NCBI RefSeq assembly: GCF_001046875.1
Contig: NZ_HF571038.1
Span: 1,162,454 to 1,203,230 of the forward strand
Reading direction: 5' to 3'
Source: Nostocoides jenkinsii Ben 74
GTDB lineage: Bacteria > Actinomycetota > Actinomycetes > Actinomycetales > Dermatophilaceae
Length of the DNA: 40,777 bases
Shown here: positions 20,176 through 29,694 of the stretch, piece after piece
Layout of the letters: every line of letters starts with the position of its first letter
How positions within the stretch are numbered: position 1 is the first letter of the stretch
Translations under genes and position numbers: made by a program
The notes under the pieces: model-generated
Seen by the model: only the letters and a program-made list of their open reading frames with translations
Database searches by the model: none
What the model was told of the DNA's origin: nothing

Positions 20176-22868
20176 CGGGCCGCTCCGGCCACGGCCGCTT
20201 CGATCGCGGCGAGCGCCGCGCCGATCTGGCTCGCGTCCTGGCCACCACCCTGGGCGATGTCGTCCTTGCCGCCGCCTCCGCCACCGAGAATCTGCGCGCC
20301 GACGCGCACGAGCGCGCCCGCCTTGACGCCCAGCGCCCGCGCGGCCTCGTTGGTCGCGATGACCAGTGCCGGCTTCCCGCCGGCGTCCGCCGCGATCGCC
20401 ACGACCGCCGGCCGCTCGGTGCCGAGCTTCCCGCGGGTGTCCAGCGCCATCGTGCGCGCCTCGTCCCCGCTCGCCCCGGCGGCGTGGTGGCCGACAAAGG
20501 TGATCCCGGCGAGATCCTTCGCGGTGTCGGTCAGCGAGCCGGCCGCCGCGCGCAGCGCCTCGGCGCGCATCTTGTCGATCTCGCGCTCGGCGTCGCGGAT
20601 GCGCGCCAGCATCCCGGAGATGCGCTCGGGCAACTCTTCGGGTCGGGCCTTGATCATCTCGGTGAGCTGGCCGACGATCGCGTGCTCGCGCGCTAAGAAG
20701 GCATGCGCGTCGGTCCCGACCAACGCCTCCACCCGGCGAACGCCGGAGCCGATCGAGGACTCCCCGAGCAAGGTGACGGTGCCCAGCTGGGTCGTGCGCT
20801 CGGCGTGCGTGCCGCCGCACAGTTCCCGCGCCCAGTCACCGACGGAGATAACGCGCACGGCATCGCCATACTTCTCCCCGAACAACGCCATCGCGCCGGC
20901 CTCGCGCGCCTCCACCTGGGTCATGACGTCCGCCTGAACCGGTAGGTCGTCGAGAAGCACCGCGTTGACGCGCGCCTCAACATCGCGTAGCACCGAGACC
21001 GGCACCTGAGCCGAGGCGTTGAAGTCGAACCGGAACCGGCCCGGCGCATTTTCCGAGCCCGCCTGCGTCGCGGTCTCGCCGAGCGCCTCGCGAATCGCCT
21101 TGTGCACCATGTGCGTTGCCGTGTGCGCGCGCGAGATCGCCTTGCGTCGAGCGATGTCCACCTGCGCCTGCGCGACCGCCCCCGCGGCAATCTCGCCCTC
21201 CAGCACGACACCGCGGTGCACGATCAGACCGTTGATCGGCTTCTGCACGTCGCGGACCTCCACGACCGCGCCCGTGTCGAGCACGATCCGGCCCGCGTCC
21301 GCGAGTTGGCCACCGCCCTCGGCATAGAACGGCGTCCGGTCCAAGACCAACTCGATCTCGGTGCCCGGCGTCGCCGACCCCACCGCGTGGCCGTCGACCA
21401 GCAGGCCCGCGACCCGGCCCTCCGAGACGACCTCGCTGTAGCCCGTGAACTCAACGTCGCGGCCGATCCCGTCCGCGATCCCCCGGTATGCCGTGGTGTC
21501 GCCGTGCCCGGACTTCTTCGCCTTCGCGTCCGCCTTGGCGCGCTGGCGCTGCTCGGTCATCAACCGCGTGAATCCGTCGCGGTCGACCTCGAGCCCCTGC
21601 TCCTGCGCCATCTCCAGCGTGAGGTCGATCGGGAACCCGTAGGTGTCGTGCAGGGCGAACGCATCGCTGCCCGACAGCGTTGTCGCGCCGCTGGACTTGG
21701 TCCGCGTCACCGCCGTGTCCAGGATGGTCGTGCCCGCCGCGAGGGTGCGCCGGAACGCCTCCTCCTCGGCGTACGCAATCGCGCTGATCCGGCCGAAGCC
21801 CGATTCCAGTTCCGGATAGGACTGCTTCATCCGCTCCAGCGAGACCGGGAGGAGCTCAGGGAGGCAGGGATCGTCATACCCGAGCAGGCGCATCGAGCGG
21901 ACCGCGCGACGCAACATCCGGCGCAGGACATAACCGCGGCCCTCGTTGCCGGGGGTGACGCCGTCCCCGATGAGCATCAGCGAGGACCGAACGTGGTCGG
22001 CGACCACCCGCAACCGCACGTCGTCGGGGTGGGACTCGCCCGCGGAGTGGCCGGAGTGGATGCCATAGGCCTTGCCGGTCATCTCGGCCGCCCGGGTCAG
22101 GACCGGCTTGACCTCATCGATCTCGTACATATTGTCGACGCCCTGCAGGATCGAGGCGATGCGCTCGAGCCCCATCCCGGTGTCGATATTCTTCTTCGGC
22201 AGTTCGCCGGCGACGTCGAAGTCTTCCTTGGAGCGGACCGCCGACAGCTCGTATTGCATGAAGACGAGATTCCAGAACTCCATGAACCGGTCTTCGTCAA
22301 CCGCCGGGCCACCCTCGGGGCCATAGGCCGGGCCGCGGTCGTAGTAGATCTCCGAGCACGGACCGCCCGGACCCGGGACACCCATGTGCCAATAGTTGTC
22401 GGCCTTGCCGCGGCGCACGATGCGCTCCATCGGTATGCCCGTGAGGCCACGCCACAGCTCGATCGCCTCGTCGTCGTCCTCGTAGACCGTCGCCCACAAC
22501 TTCTCGCCGTCCAGGCCGAACCCGCCCGACTCAACCGAAGACGTCACCAGCTCCCACGCGAACTGGATCGCCCCCTCTTTGAAGTAGTCCCCGAACGAGA
22601 AGTTGCCATTCATCTGGAAGAAGGTGCCGTGGCGCGAGGTCTTGCCGACTTCCTCGATGTCCTGGGTGCGCACGCATTTTTGCACCGAGGTCGCGCGCAG
22701 GGACGGCGGTGTCTCCTGCCCGAGGAAGTAGGGCTTGAAGGGCACCATGCCGGCGTTGACGAAAAGCAGGTTCGGGTCGTCGTGGAGCAACGGAGCCGAG
22801 GGCACCACGAGATGGCCCTTGCTCTCGAAGAAGGACAGCCAGCGTCGCCGGATCTCAGCGGTTTCCAT
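20172..22868 (-). CDS. alaS: Alanyl-tRNA synthetase
   Basis: It charges tRNA-Ala and hydrolyses Ser/Gly mischarged tRNA. The 898-residue protein opens [19 protein letters not shown] and has the class II catalytic core ([25 protein letters not shown]). The editing domain has HTATHMVH and the CGGTH zinc/editing motif. The C-Ala domain has [18 protein letters not shown] 22868 is chosen because the family begins there; an in-frame TTG at 22901 has no support. A -10-like TAAACT lies 32 nt upstream. Its TGA overlaps the ruvX CTG start. Confidence 0.97.
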   Translation of the reverse strand: METAEIRRRWLSFFESKGHLVVPSAPLLHDDPNLLFVNAGMVPFKPYFLGQETPPSLRATSVQKCVRTQDIEEVGKTSRHGTFFQMNGNFSFGDYFKEGAIQFAWELVTSSVESGGFGLDGEKLWATVYEDDDEAIELWRGLTGIPMERIVRRGKADNYWHMGVPGPGGPCSEIYYDRGPAYGPEGGPAVDEDRFMEFWNLVFMQYELSAVRSKEDFDVAGELPKKNIDTGMGLERIASILQGVDNMYEIDEVKPVLTRAAEMTGKAYGIHSGHSAGESHPDDVRLRVVADHVRSSLMLIGDGVTPGNEGRGYVLRRMLRRAVRSMRLLGYDDPCLPELLPVSLERMKQSYPELESGFGRISAIAYAEEEAFRRTLAAGTTILDTAVTRTKSSGATTLSGSDAFALHDTYGFPIDLTLEMAQEQGLEVDRDGFTRLMTEQRQRAKADAKAKKSGHGDTTAYRGIADGIGRDVEFTGYSEVVSEGRVAGLLVDGHAVGSATPGTEIELVLDRTPFYAEGGGQLADAGRIVLDTGAVVEVRDVQKPINGLIVHRGVVLEGEIAAGAVAQAQVDIARRKAISRAHTATHMVHKAIREALGETATQAGSENAPGRFRFDFNASAQVPVSVLRDVEARVNAVLLDDLPVQADVMTQVEAREAGAMALFGEKYGDAVRVISVGDWARELCGGTHAERTTQLGTVTLLGESSIGSGVRRVEALVGTDAHAFLAREHAIVGQLTEMIKARPEELPERISGMLARIRDAEREIDKMRAEALRAAAGSLTDTAKDLAGITFVGHHAAGASGDEARTMALDTRGKLGTERPAVVAIAADAGGKPALVIATNEAARALGVKAGALVRVGAQILGGGGGGKDDIAQGGGQDASQIGAALAAIEAAVAGAAR

Positions 22869-22900
22869 CAGTGCACACTCGTCTCGAAGTTGGAAAGTCA

Positions 22901-22906
22901 AGTTTA
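22901..22906 (-). promoter_or_regulatory. Candidate -10 of alaS (TAAACT)
   Basis: TAAACT on the minus strand lies 32 nt before the alaS ATG, in a 106-bp gap after the DUF6167 gene. No good -35 is visible. Tentative. Confidence 0.3.
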
Positions 22907-22974
22907 GGTGAGCGGTCGGCAGCGCTTCTCCCGGTTATCCGGGGCAGATGTTCCGGGACGCCGCTCCGGGCCGC

Positions 22975-23328
22975 TCAGCGCGCGTCGTCGTCCAGCCGGC
23001 GCGGGTCCGGACCCGCGGGGTCGCGCAGGAGGGCGCGGGCTTCGTCGACGTCCAGGCTGCGCGCCTCGACCGTATGCCGCGTGGTCCCCCCCGCGGCAGT
23101 CGTCCCCTGTGCGGCAGTCGTCCCCTGGGCGGCAGCGGTCGCCTCCATCCCGAGGGCGTCACGCAGGTCGCGCTCGCGCTCGGCGGCGCCCGCCTTGGCG
23201 GTACGCGCGAAGGCGGCGAGACCGGCGATCGGGTCGTCACGGTCATACGCCGAGCCAATGCGGTAGGCCGCATAGGCGAGGGCGGCCGTGCCGGTCACGG
23301 CGACGGCAAGAAGAAGGCGGCGGCGCAC
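22975..23328 (-). CDS. DUF6167-like small membrane protein
   Basis: A 117-residue protein with one N-terminal hydrophobic segment (LLLAVAVTGTAALAYAAY) and an acidic/basic helical remainder. It is of the uncharacterised kind that sits between DUF948 and alaS in actinobacteria. The middle is a low-complexity (T-A-A-Q-G-T)n stretch encoded by an 18-bp tandem unit (23093-23127), so its length may vary between strains. The GTG start lies 3 bp after the DUF948 stop. Function unknown. Confidence 0.75.
   Translation of the reverse strand: MRRRLLLAVAVTGTAALAYAAYRIGSAYDRDDPIAGLAAFARTAKAGAAERERDLRDALGMEATAAAQGTTAAQGTTAAGGTTRHTVEARSLDVDEARALLRDPAGPDPRRLDDDAR
23093..23127. repeat. 18-bp tandem repeat inside the DUF6167 gene
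   Basis: GCGGCAGTCGTCCCCTG at 23093-23109 is repeated at 23111-23127 with a third degenerate start after it. The unit encodes six residues, so copy-number change keeps the frame. Confidence 0.75.
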
Positions 23329-23331
23329 GGC

Positions 23332-23727
23332 TCAATCCTTCCGGTGCTTGCCGGGGGTGAGATCGCCGTCCTTGGCACCGGCGAGGGCGGCACGCACGCC
23401 ATACGACAGCGCGGCCACCTTGACCAGCGGCTGACCGAGCGTCGCCGCAAAAAGGCTGGTCAACGCACTCGCATTGGTCGTCATCGCGCCGACATTGCTG
23501 GTGATGCCGTCGACGCGGGCGAGTTGGTCATTGGTGAGGCTGACCGTGTCGGTCAGCTTGACCAGGGTCGGCTGCACATTGTCGGTGGTCGTGCGCAACG
23601 ACACCTGGGTCTCATCCAGGATCTTGCCCGCCTTCCCGACGAGAGCGCCGATCCGATAGACGAGATAGGCGACCGAGATCGCGAGGATGAGCAGGGCGAT
23701 ATCGCCGAGCGTCACGTCCGAAAGCAT
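23332..23727 (-). CDS. DUF948 domain membrane protein
   Basis: A 131-residue protein with an N-terminal membrane helix (IALLILAISVAYLVYRIGAL) followed by a long helical region (QVSLRTTTDNVQPTLVKLTDTVSLTNDQL) typical of DUF948, seen across Gram-positive bacteria. It pairs with the downstream DUF6167 gene (3 bp apart) and alaS, a conserved actinobacterial arrangement. Function unknown, probably envelope-associated. Confidence 0.88.
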   Translation of the reverse strand: MLSDVTLGDIALLILAISVAYLVYRIGALVGKAGKILDETQVSLRTTTDNVQPTLVKLTDTVSLTNDQLARVDGITSNVGAMTTNASALTSLFAATLGQPLVKVAALSYGVRAALAGAKDGDLTPGKHRKD

Positions 23728-23794
23728 GGGCCGACCCTACCCGGCGCGCAGTGTTGTGCCCGGGTAGGGCCGTGGTTGGTCAGGCGGGGGCGGG

Positions 23795-24640
23795 TCAGGC
23801 GAACTTGCCTGTGACGAAGATCGGTGCGCGCGCGTTCGTGCCGACGTACTTGTACATCCAGTCCGCATCCTTGACCGTCGTGCGGATGCAGCCGTGGCTG
23901 GCCGGGTACGGCGGCACGGAGGTCGAGCCGTGGACGTAGATCGCGCCGACTACCTGCCGCGGGTTGTACATATTGCCGTAGCGCGAGACGGAGGCGAACC
24001 AGCCCTCGGAGTGGTTGGTGCAGGACTCCGGATACAGCGTGCTGCAGTACCACCCCTTGAGGGTGTTGCCGAGGCTGTAGGAGCCATTGGGCGTGCCGTG
24101 CCCGTAAACCCCCATCGAGCTGGCGAAGACCCGGCGATACTGCTTGCCCTCGACATAGAACAGGACCTGGCAGGTCTGATGCGCGACCAAGTAGGTGCTC
24201 TTGCCCGCATAGGTCTCGGCCGGGATCTCCCGCAGATTCCGGTATTTGGCGTCGTAGGCCTTGAGCGTGGTGAGCGTGCGCGCATCGAGCGGGGCGCGGG
24301 TGGTGCCGATTCCGGCGATGCGGCGGAACGCGCAGAGTCCCCGCGCGGTCTCGCCGCCGAAGTGCCCGTCGACCGCGCCGGTCGGGATGCCGAACTTCGT
24401 CAGGATCTCTTGGGCCTTCCGGACCTTGGGATCGGCCTCGTCATCGCGCGCGGTCGCGCCGGCCGGCGGAGCGACCAAGTCGGGTCCGACGGCCGCGGCG
24501 ATGCCCGGCCTCGGCTTGGCTTGGGCGGTGACGTGGGCGGTGTCTCGGGCGGCATCTTGCGCGGTGGCGCTACTGGCCCCGGCGGCCCCCACCACCGCGA
24601 TGGTGGCGGCCAGGATGGCGCCGATTCGCACGGACTTCAT
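23795..24640 (-). CDS. Secreted L,D-transpeptidase (YkuD) with peptidoglycan-binding domain
   Basis: It would form 3-3 cross-links or attach proteins in peptidoglycan. The 281-residue protein has a signal peptide (1-28, MKSVRIGAILAATIAVVGAA). A peptidoglycan-binding-like domain (about 70-130, VRKAQEILTKFGIPTGAVDG) precedes the YkuD domain with VHGS (His237) and SHGCIR (nucleophile Cys251). ATG 24640 follows GGGAG at suitable spacing; a frame extension to 24688 is unlikely. It occupies the slot between rarA and DUF948 that often holds rpsD in actinobacteria. Confidence 0.92.
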   Translation of the reverse strand: MKSVRIGAILAATIAVVGAAGASSATAQDAARDTAHVTAQAKPRPGIAAAVGPDLVAPPAGATARDDEADPKVRKAQEILTKFGIPTGAVDGHFGGETARGLCAFRRIAGIGTTRAPLDARTLTTLKAYDAKYRNLREIPAETYAGKSTYLVAHQTCQVLFYVEGKQYRRVFASSMGVYGHGTPNGSYSLGNTLKGWYCSTLYPESCTNHSEGWFASVSRYGNMYNPRQVVGAIYVHGSTSVPPYPASHGCIRTTVKDADWMYKYVGTNARAPIFVTGKFA

Positions 24641-24742
24641 CGTGATCTCCCTCAGTTGTCCCCCAAGCCCGGTTGTCGGGCCCGTCAAGACTACCGACGC
24701 GTCGGGGCCGCGTTTGGTTGTCCGACAGCGAGAATTGACGGC

Positions 24743-26128
24743 TCAGTCAGTGGGAGCGCCGCGGCCCAACCGGGCTTTGAGCCACTCCCAGCGCGTCTGT
24801 AGCCGCGTCTCGAAGCCGCGGTCCGTCGGGCGGTAGTAGTCCGTGCGGCCATGGAGGTCGTCCGGCAGATATTGCTGCGCGGCAACAGCATCCGGCTCGT
24901 CGTGAGCGTAGACATAGCCGGCGCCATGACCGAGGCGGTCGGCTCCGGCATACCCACTGCCGCGCAGATGCGCCGGGACAGCACTCCCCTTGCCAGCACG
25001 GATGTCGGCGATGGCGGCATTGATGCCCACATAGGCGGCATTGGATTTGGGGGCGAGCGCGTTGTGGACGACGGCCTGGGCGAGGATGATCCTGGCCTCG
25101 GGCATGCCGATCTGCGCTACGGCGTGCAGCGCGGCGACCGCCGTCTGCAGCGCGGTCGGGTCGGCCATCCCCACGTCCTCGGAGGCGGCGATCACGATGC
25201 GGCGGGCGATGAAGCGGGGGTCCTCCCCTGCCTCCAACATGCGGGCGAGGTAGTGCAGCGCGGCGTCGACATCAGACCCGCGCATTGACTTGATCAGCGC
25301 CGAGGCGACGTCATAGTGCTGGTCACCGGTGCGGTCGTAGCGCACCGCCGCCTGGGCCATCGCCTGCTCAACGGCAGCGAGCGTGATCTCGGTGGGGGCG
25401 TCGTCCCCGCGGACACCCCGCAGATCCTCGGCCACGCCGGCCGCGGCTTCCAAAGCGGTCAAGGCCCGCCTGGCGTCACCACCGCTGACCCGCACCAGAT
25501 GCTCGCGGGCCTCCTCCCCCAAGGTGTATGCCGCGGCCAGCCCGCCCTCGGACGTCACCGCCGCCTCGATCACCTCGCGAATGTCGTTGTCGGACAACGA
25601 TGTCAGCGTGATCAGCACCGACCGTGACAGGAGCGGGGCGATGACCGAGAAGGACGGATTCTCGGTCGTGGCAGCGACGAGGATGACCTGGCGGTTCTCG
25701 ACGCCCGGCAACAACGCATCCTGTTGAGCCTTAGTGAAGCGGTGGATCTCATCGAGAAAGAGCACGGTCTGCCGGTCGTAGAGATCACGGTTGCGGGCGG
25801 CCTGCTCCATGACCGCCCGGACGTCCTTGACTCCGGCGGTGATGGCGGATAACTCGATGAACTCCCGGCCGGCCGCGCTGGCCACGAGGTGGGCGAGCGT
25901 CGTCTTGCCAGTCCCCGGTGGGCCCCACAGGATGGCCGAGATCGGGCCGGCCCGCCCGCCGCTGCCCTCGATGAGGCGACGCAGGGGCGAACCAACCCGG
26001 AGCACATCGGCCTGTCCCCGGACCTCGGCAAGGCTTCGTGGCCGCATCCGCACCGCCAGCGGCGGCAGGGTGGCTTCACTGGGCGCATCGTCGGCGGCGG
26101 CAGCGCCGAAGAGGTCGAGCCCGCTCAC
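24743..26128 (-). CDS. rarA: Replication-associated recombination protein A (AAA+ ATPase)
   Basis: RarA/MgsA acts at stalled replication forks. The 461-residue protein has Walker [10 protein letters not shown] (69-77), Walker [11 protein letters not shown], sensor 1 ATTENPSF and a C-terminal tetramerisation region ([41 protein letters not shown]). The start ATG follows directly from the YceH-fusion gene: its stop is the one at 24743, while the fusion gene's stop at 26125 overlaps its ATG (ATGA, 26128-26125). Thus the two are translationally coupled. Confidence 0.95.
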   Translation of the reverse strand: MSGLDLFGAAAADDAPSEATLPPLAVRMRPRSLAEVRGQADVLRVGSPLRRLIEGSGGRAGPISAILWGPPGTGKTTLAHLVASAAGREFIELSAITAGVKDVRAVMEQAARNRDLYDRQTVLFLDEIHRFTKAQQDALLPGVENRQVILVAATTENPSFSVIAPLLSRSVLITLTSLSDNDIREVIEAAVTSEGGLAAAYTLGEEAREHLVRVSGGDARRALTALEAAAGVAEDLRGVRGDDAPTEITLAAVEQAMAQAAVRYDRTGDQHYDVASALIKSMRGSDVDAALHYLARMLEAGEDPRFIARRIVIAASEDVGMADPTALQTAVAALHAVAQIGMPEARIILAQAVVHNALAPKSNAAYVGINAAIADIRAGKGSAVPAHLRGSGYAGADRLGHGAGYVYAHDEPDAVAAQQYLPDDLHGRTDYYRPTDRGFETRLQTRWEWLKARLGRGAPTD

Positions 26129-27360
26129 GCGTTCCCCCGGTCGGTGCCCGGCCGCGCGAGGACATACAGCCGGTCGGTGGGCACCTCCCCCGGCATCGGG
26201 GAGCGGAGATACGACTCGATGTCGGTCAGCCCGGCCTGCCGGGTCGCCTCGAGGGCGACGTGGCGATCATGCAGGACGACGTCAAGGTCCACGGGGACCC
26301 CGAATACCTCCCGCTCATGCCGGATCTCCGCGCCGATGTGGACGGCGAAAGCGATGACCCCATCCGGGGCGATGATCCGGGCCAGCCCGGCCAGGGTGTC
26401 GGCCAACTCCGACTCGGCCAGGTGGACAAAGGCGTACCACGCCGTGACCGCACCCCAGGCCGAGGCATGCGGCGGGCGCAGGAGCCGGGAGAAGTCCCCG
26501 ACGTCGAAGCCGATCTGCGGATAGCGGGCCCTCGCGACCGCCACCATCGCGGTGGACAGATCGACACCGCTGACCTCGGCGCCGCAATCGGCCAGATGGG
26601 CGGCCACGTGCCCCGGCCCCGAGCCGATGTCGACGACGGGGCCGTCCGCGGCGGCGGCGATCCGCTCCAGCAACCACCGGTCGAACGGCTGGTCGCGCAG
26701 GTCCCGCGCGGTGCCCTCGGCATAGGCCTGGGCGCAGGCGTCGTAGGCCGCACGCACCCGGTTGTCCCGCGCGGAAGGGCCATCGCCGAGGACGGCGTTG
26801 CGGTCGACTGTCGGCTCGGCGGGGCCGGGCGTGTCGCCGGTGGCGACCGGCCCCAGGAGGTGGATCCACCGCGAGTCATGCTGGCCGGGGCGGCGCGGGA
26901 GTTCGCGCACCAGGGGGGCCGGTCGGTCGGCCAACCGGGTCAGCACGGCCTCGACCTCCCCGCGATCGGCGAAGGAGTGCAGTCGCTCCGCCCGGGTCTT
27001 CAGCTCACCCGGGGCCTGGGCCCCGCGCAAGAGCAGTAGGGTGATGAGGGCGCGTTCGTCGGGGGCCAGGCCCAGCGCCTCCTCGAGGCGCTGATGGAAC
27101 TTGACCACCCGCGCGCCCGTGCCCGCCCAGACGAACCGCACCAGCGAGCGGTCCTTGAGCGCGCGGCATACGGCCTCAATGTCGTTGGTGGCGTAGTCCG
27201 TGACCGGATCGCGGCTGGTGGCCTGGTTGCAGGCCGTCTGGAGGGCGTTGAGGGAGAGGGGATAACTCGCCGGCACGGTCACCTGCTTCTCCAGCAACGC
27301 CCCGAGGATGCGCTGCTCGGCCGCGTCGAGCACGGGCAGACCCGCAGAGTCACCGTCCAT
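26125..27360 (-). CDS. YceH (DUF480) - SAM methyltransferase fusion
   Basis: A 411-residue two-domain protein. Residues 1-165 match YceH/DUF480, two winged-helix units with the signature [23 protein letters not shown] and SRDPV. Residues about 195-411 are a class I methyltransferase with motif [13 protein letters not shown] (242-253), then [10 protein letters not shown] and [12 protein letters not shown] 27360 gives the standard YceH N-terminus; the open frame to 27909 is antisense to the MMPL gene. TAAGGT lies 7 nt upstream, suggesting a leaderless message. Function unknown. The fusion suggests a nucleic-acid-guided or DNA-binding methyltransferase, but the methyl acceptor could equally be a small molecule. 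Confidence 0.85.
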   Translation of the reverse strand: MDGDSAGLPVLDAAEQRILGALLEKQVTVPASYPLSLNALQTACNQATSRDPVTDYATNDIEAVCRALKDRSLVRFVWAGTGARVVKFHQRLEEALGLAPDERALITLLLLRGAQAPGELKTRAERLHSFADRGEVEAVLTRLADRPAPLVRELPRRPGQHDSRWIHLLGPVATGDTPGPAEPTVDRNAVLGDGPSARDNRVRAAYDACAQAYAEGTARDLRDQPFDRWLLERIAAAADGPVVDIGSGPGHVAAHLADCGAEVSGVDLSTAMVAVARARYPQIGFDVGDFSRLLRPPHASAWGAVTAWYAFVHLAESELADTLAGLARIIAPDGVIAFAVHIGAEIRHEREVFGVPVDLDVVLHDRHVALEATRQAGLTDIESYLRSPMPGEVPTDRLYVLARPGTDRGNA

Positions 27361-27367
27361 GTGCTCG

Positions 27368-27387
27368 ACCTTACGACGCCCTAGGCT
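27368..27387. promoter_or_regulatory. Back-to-back leaderless promoters
   Basis: TAAGGT (minus strand, 27373-27368) lies 7 nt before the YceH-fusion ATG, and TAGGCT (plus strand, 27382-27387) lies 6 nt before the MMPL GTG. Both fit TANNNT -10 boxes at the spacing typical of actinobacterial leaderless genes. Only 8 bp separate them, so the two polymerases would exclude each other. Confidence 0.5.
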
Positions 27388-27393
27388 CGGTCC

Positions 27394-29586
27394 GTGCGAG
27401 GCTGGGGCAGCTGGGTCGGTCGCCACGCCCGCGTTGTCGTCGGGGTGTGGTTCGTCGCGGTGACGCTTGCCTTCCTCGCCGCCACCGGCGTGGTCGGGGA
27501 GGGCTTGTTTCCGCGGCTGCACGCCAGTGACATCGAGGCACCCGGGGAAAATCTGATCGGCCGCGACCTGCTGCGGGGCACCACTCGGGAGCAGGGCCTG
27601 GGCGGGAGCTACACGCTGCTGGTGGCCGGCATCGACCCGGCCGCACCGCGCGTCGCGGCTGCTGCCCGCACGGCGGTGACTGAGCTCCTGGCGATCCCCG
27701 GGGTGGAGCGCGCCGCGAATCCGTATGTCGTTCCCAGCGGACTCGACTCCGCCGGCGCGCAGGCGATGTTCGCCGACCGCAGTCAGTACTCCGGTGGCTT
27801 CGCCACGATCGTCCTGCTGAAGCAGGGGCTCAGCCGCTCGTCGGAGGACGAGACCCACGACCGCATCGACGCGGTGTTCGACGAACTCGTGCGCGCGAGC
27901 GGGGCACACGACTCGCAGCGCGGAAGCATTCGGGCGCTGGTGGACCGCATCGTGGAGCAGATCAAGATCGATGGGCAGCGCGGTGAGGGCATCGCCCTGC
28001 CGCTGAGTTTCCTGGTCATGATCGTCGTCTTCGGCGGGTTCGTGGCCGCCGGGATTCCCGTCGTGGGCGCCGTCGCCTCAATCGCCGGGGCTCTCGGATG
28101 CTTGCTGGGATTCAGCCACCTGCTCGACCTGGACGCCACCGTGGTCAACGTCGTGACGGTGCTGGGGCTTGGTCTGTGCATCGACTACGGGCTTCTTCTC
28201 GTCAGTCGATTCCGGGAGGAGTATGCCGCGTCCCGCCCCCCGGGAATCGCGCCCGAGGTGGGCCCGGCACGCGAGATCACCCGGGAGGACGCGATCCGGG
28301 CGATCGGTCTCGCGGTGGATCGGGCGGGACGCACGGTGCTCTTCTCGGGCCTGATCGTGGCCATTTCGCTGTCGGGTCTGCTGGTCTTCGACGTCCCCTT
28401 CGTCCGGGCGCTGGCCGCGGCCGGAGTCTCGATCGTCGTGGTGGCACTGCTGGTCGCTCTGACCCTCATCCCCGCACTTTGCGTGCTCGGGGCTCGGCGC
28501 ATCCTGCGGGCGCGGCGTACTGAGGTAACCGGCGACTCGGGAGTGTTCGCGCAGTTGGCGACCCGCGTGCACGCCCGCCCGTGGGTCGTCATTGCCCTCC
28601 TGGGCGCGGCACTGGTAACGATGGCCCTGCCGGCCCTAGACCTCCGGCTCACCTCCTCCGGAGCGGCCTTGCTGCCGACGGGCACACCGGAGCGCGTGTT
28701 CGTGGAGCGCACCCAGGCGCACTACCCCGGCATCGCCGGCGCCGAGTTGACGCTGGTCACGAAGGCTCCCGTTGCGCAGGTGCGGGCCTGGACGGCGGGG
28801 CGGCAGATCCCCGGCGTCACCCGGATCGGATCGGTGGTCGCGCGCCCCGGCGGCGTGGTGACCGTCGCCATCTACACCGGCGACGGCGGCAGCGGCCCGG
28901 CCAGCAGGGCGGCGGCGCACTCGCTCCGCACGGACCGAGCACCCTTCCCGAACTGGATCACCGGCCAGGCCTCCGGCATCGCGGACTATCAGGACGCGAT
29001 CCGGGCACGCGCACCGGCGGCGATTGCCCTCGTCGGGCTGACAACGATGGCGCTGCTGTTCCTGATGACCGGGTCCATCGTCATACCCATCAAGGCGCTG
29101 CTGATGAACCTCCTGTCGCTGGGGGCAACCGTCGGGGTGGTCGTATGGGTGTTCCAAGACGGCCACCTCCAAGGCCTGCTGGGCTTCAGCTCGGTTGGCG
29201 CCGTCGAGAGCACGCTGCCGCTGCTGCTGGCGGCCTTCGGGTTCGGGCTCTCCATGGACTACGAGGTGTTCCTGCTCGCCCGCATCGTGGAGTTGCACGA
29301 GCAGGGACTGTCGACCACCGAAGCCGTCACGCTCGGCTTGCAACGCTCCGGCCGGATCATTACCTCGGCGGCGCTGCTGATGGTGATCGTGTTCGGCGGG
29401 TTCGCCTCAGCCCAGTTGCTGGTGATGAAGCAGATGGGGTTCGGGTTGGCGCTGGCCATCGCCCTGGACGCCACCATCGTGCGCATGCTGCTGGTCCCGG
29501 CCACGATGTACGTTCTCGGACAGGCGAATTGGTGGGCCCCTGCACCGATGCGTCGGTTGCACCGCCGGTGGGGCATCACCGGCTAA
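27394..29586 (+). CDS. MMPL-family RND transporter (MmpL3-like)
   Basis: A 730-residue inner-membrane transporter with helix 1 (12-35), a large outer loop, a bundle at about 206-370, a second outer loop and a bundle at about 540-715. Both proton-relay Asp-Tyr pairs of MmpL-type RND proteins are present: IDYGLL (Asp264-Tyr265) and MDYEVF (Asp622-Tyr623). Such proteins export lipids or lipid-linked molecules; the substrate is not evident. GTG 27394 is the only start that gives helix 1, with TAGGCT 6 nt upstream and no Shine-Dalgarno. It ends 1 bp before a tandem-repeat/hairpin element. Confidence 0.92.
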   Translation: MRGWGSWVGRHARVVVGVWFVAVTLAFLAATGVVGEGLFPRLHASDIEAPGENLIGRDLLRGTTREQGLGGSYTLLVAGIDPAAPRVAAAARTAVTELLAIPGVERAANPYVVPSGLDSAGAQAMFADRSQYSGGFATIVLLKQGLSRSSEDETHDRIDAVFDELVRASGAHDSQRGSIRALVDRIVEQIKIDGQRGEGIALPLSFLVMIVVFGGFVAAGIPVVGAVASIAGALGCLLGFSHLLDLDATVVNVVTVLGLGLCIDYGLLLVSRFREEYAASRPPGIAPEVGPAREITREDAIRAIGLAVDRAGRTVLFSGLIVAISLSGLLVFDVPFVRALAAAGVSIVVVALLVALTLIPALCVLGARRILRARRTEVTGDSGVFAQLATRVHARPWVVIALLGAALVTMALPALDLRLTSSGAALLPTGTPERVFVERTQAHYPGIAGAELTLVTKAPVAQVRAWTAGRQIPGVTRIGSVVARPGGVVTVAIYTGDGGSGPASRAAAHSLRTDRAPFPNWITGQASGIADYQDAIRARAPAAIALVGLTTMALLFLMTGSIVIPIKALLMNLLSLGATVGVVVWVFQDGHLQGLLGFSSVGAVESTLPLLLAAFGFGLSMDYEVFLLARIVELHEQGLSTTEAVTLGLQRSGRIITSAALLMVIVFGGFASAQLLVMKQMGFGLALAIALDATIVRMLLVPATMYVLGQANWWAPAPMRRLHRRWGITG

Positions 29587-29587
29587 T

Positions 29588-29694
29588 CCGCACCCTCTAC
29601 GCGGACGCAATAACCTGCCGCACCCTCTCCGCGGACGCAATAACCTGCCGCGGACGCAAAAGCTATTGCGTCCGCGGCAGGTTATTGCGTCCGC
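29588..29694. repeat. Tandem repeat plus 29-bp perfect hairpin at convergent 3' ends
   Basis: A 30-bp unit beginning CCGCACCCTCT is tandemly duplicated (29588-29617, 29618-29647; one mismatch). The second copy runs into a perfect inverted repeat: 29-bp arms at 29631-29659 and 29666-29694 with a 6-nt loop AAGCTA. The core word GCGGACGCAATAACC occurs three times, twice forward and once inverted. It follows the MMPL stop and also encodes the C-terminus of the opposite gene. It could act as a terminator for both, though no T-tract is present. Confidence 0.9.

Noticed and set aside
27361-27909. N-terminal extension of the YceH fusion
   Set aside because: It lies fully antisense to the start of the MMPL gene; YceH homology begins at ATG 27360.
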